A stretch of DNA of 64,000 bases from Lycorma delicatula (Eukaryota; Arthropoda; Insecta; Hemiptera; Fulgoridae). The number at the start of each line of letters is the position of its first letter. Position 1 is the first letter of the stretch. The stretch spans positions 199,032,034-199,096,033 of the forward strand of contig NC_134456.1 of assembly GCF_047948215.1 (NCBI RefSeq), in the 5' to 3' direction. A program made the position numbers and the translations under genes. The notes under the pieces were generated by a model, which worked only from the letters and a program-made list of their open reading frames with translations, made no database searches and was not told the origin of the DNA. Shown here one piece after another: positions 62,635-64,000 of this stretch.

Positions 62635-64000
62635 AACGATATTTTATCTTACTTAACCGATTATAATAATATTTACAAACGTTACAGCATGTAATAAATT
62701 ATTTTTTCGCATTTAACAAATTTGAATACATTTAAAGAATCAAGCTTTTTTATTATTTTTAATCTATAGAAGTTAACTTTATCCATAAAAAAAAAAATAT
62801 ATATATATATATATATACAGTTAACAATAATTCTTATAACAACTTTAAAAAATTAACAGTTTTAAAAGTACGTAACGAAAATTTGTAGTATTCAATAGTT
62901 TTGTAATAACAACCATTTTAGTATAATAAAAGTTATTTATTTAATTAAATTCTAACTAATATTATTATACAAAATTGTGAAACTTTACTAATAAGTTAAA
63001 GAACACAAAACAATATCAATAAAGTTACAAAGTATCAACTGTTGAAACTTCAAACCTCAAAGAGGAAAGACTTTCAAATAGTAATTATAACAGGAACAGA
63101 GAAATTATCTACTATTTCCTCCCCATTACGCCAATTTGCGACGGGTCGAGTTGCGTTGCAAAGTTACTTCGGCTATTAAAACTTGTATATTACTTCCACA
63201 ACCCTGAGTGAATGAGCGAGTGAGAAAGGTGACTAGGAAGGCTTTTACCTCCGTTGTCTACCAGGTAAACAAAAGGTAAGGTTTTGCAAGAAAAGGTAGA
63301 AATGAATAGAGTAAAAAGATTAAAGATGGAAACGGGGTAATTTTCCAAATGAAAATTTTAGTCTTCTTCCTTAAGGATAAAATCTTTTTTTATAGATTAG
63401 TTAAAAACACTATAACAAGGAAACATACGACTTAAGTATTTATGCTTTTCACAGATTTAAAAACTAACTTTTCAAGTTTAATTTGAAAATTATATTTTAA
63501 AACGTTTTCAAACGGCTTTTTGATTTTATATTAAGTAAAACGCTTATGTGAAACATGTCTTGTAATAAAAGTATAAATAAAATACAAGAGATTATAATAA
63601 GAGATACTGTTGATTGAACTGCCATTGAGAGAGAGAATAATATTATTTTCAAGGAAATATAAAAAAATACACCTCCTCTTATATTTTAGATGCTTTAGGT
63701 ACGTCAAAGACATGGGTTTTAACAAGCCATTTCAATTCATTTCTGGTATGAAACAAGTATTTTTTTTTTTGTAAGTTAATCTTTATAAATTATTTAACTT
63801 GATTATAGATAACAAAAGCGGATTACTACAAGCAAGAAGGGTTTTGCAGTACGAAAGGAATCAAACGCTATCAAATATCAATCTAGAAATTTTAATTTAA
63901 TACTTAAATATAATTGCACAGAGAGTTGTGCTTTACGATAGCAATAAATATGCAGTGGAATAGTAAAAAAGAAAAACAATTTTTAAAATAAAAAAAAATT
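62635..64000. other. AT-rich non-coding stretch to the window end
   Basis: No gene. (AT)n at 62797-62817. A short G+C-richer patch at 63120-63260 has no recognised content. Confidence 0.5.

Overview
The window looks like gene-poor nuclear DNA of an animal with a large, AT-rich, repeat-laden genome, most likely an insect. The support is the content: Tc1/mariner and non-LTR (LINE) transposon remains, two tRNA-derived SINE families, long CA/GA/TA microsatellites, homopolymer runs, and almost no long open frames. A sap-feeding bug (Hemiptera) is my guess from the style of the repeats, held at low confidence. I found no host exon, rRNA, functional tRNA, operon, phage or CRISPR array. Nearly all short open frames are chance.

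Layout. 0.3-0.8 kb is a long fold-back palindrome. 3.2-3.95 kb is a decayed Tc1/mariner transposase on the minus strand whose first two catalytic aspartates are replaced. 5.1-5.6 kb is a G+C-richer island with a CTCF-like site, an inverted GATA pair, an NRF1-type palindrome and a TATA-like box; it is the best promoter candidate here. 6.2 kb holds a SINE. 9.3-9.96 kb is a dispersed element with a B-box-like sequence. 12.3 kb is a degraded SINE head. 18.1-18.7 kb is a frameshifted LINE reverse transcriptase. 20.4-20.9 kb and 22.4-22.8 kb are unexplained G+C-rich patches on either side of a compound GC/CA/GA microsatellite at 21.9 kb.

27.7-28.25 kb is a dispersed element carrying an exact CTCF core; a partial copy lies at 44.18 kb. 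31.5-32.95 kb is the gag-like ORF1 of a LINE with damaged zinc knuckles. 34.3 kb may be another LINE scrap. 35.5-37.2 kb is a composite block: a SINE, a 160-bp direct repeat and an inverted repeat with arms of 220-300 bp. 38.6-39.0 kb is a complex G+C-rich island that could be a conserved regulatory element. 40.0-40.7 kb is a second LINE reverse transcriptase remnant. 42.55-43.15 kb is a tRNA-like head followed by repeat sequence. 44.33-44.57 kb is a polypyrimidine tract abutting the first 41 residues of a transposase. 50.2-50.8 kb is a repeat with an internal duplication. SINEs with clear target-site duplications lie at 57.7 kb and 62.5 kb.

Most interesting result: two SINE families with unrelated tRNA-like heads share one 3' tail, which suggests head exchange or use of the same LINE machinery. 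No genes here work together as a pathway. The visible biology is transposon insertion and decay plus a few candidate regulatory islands.
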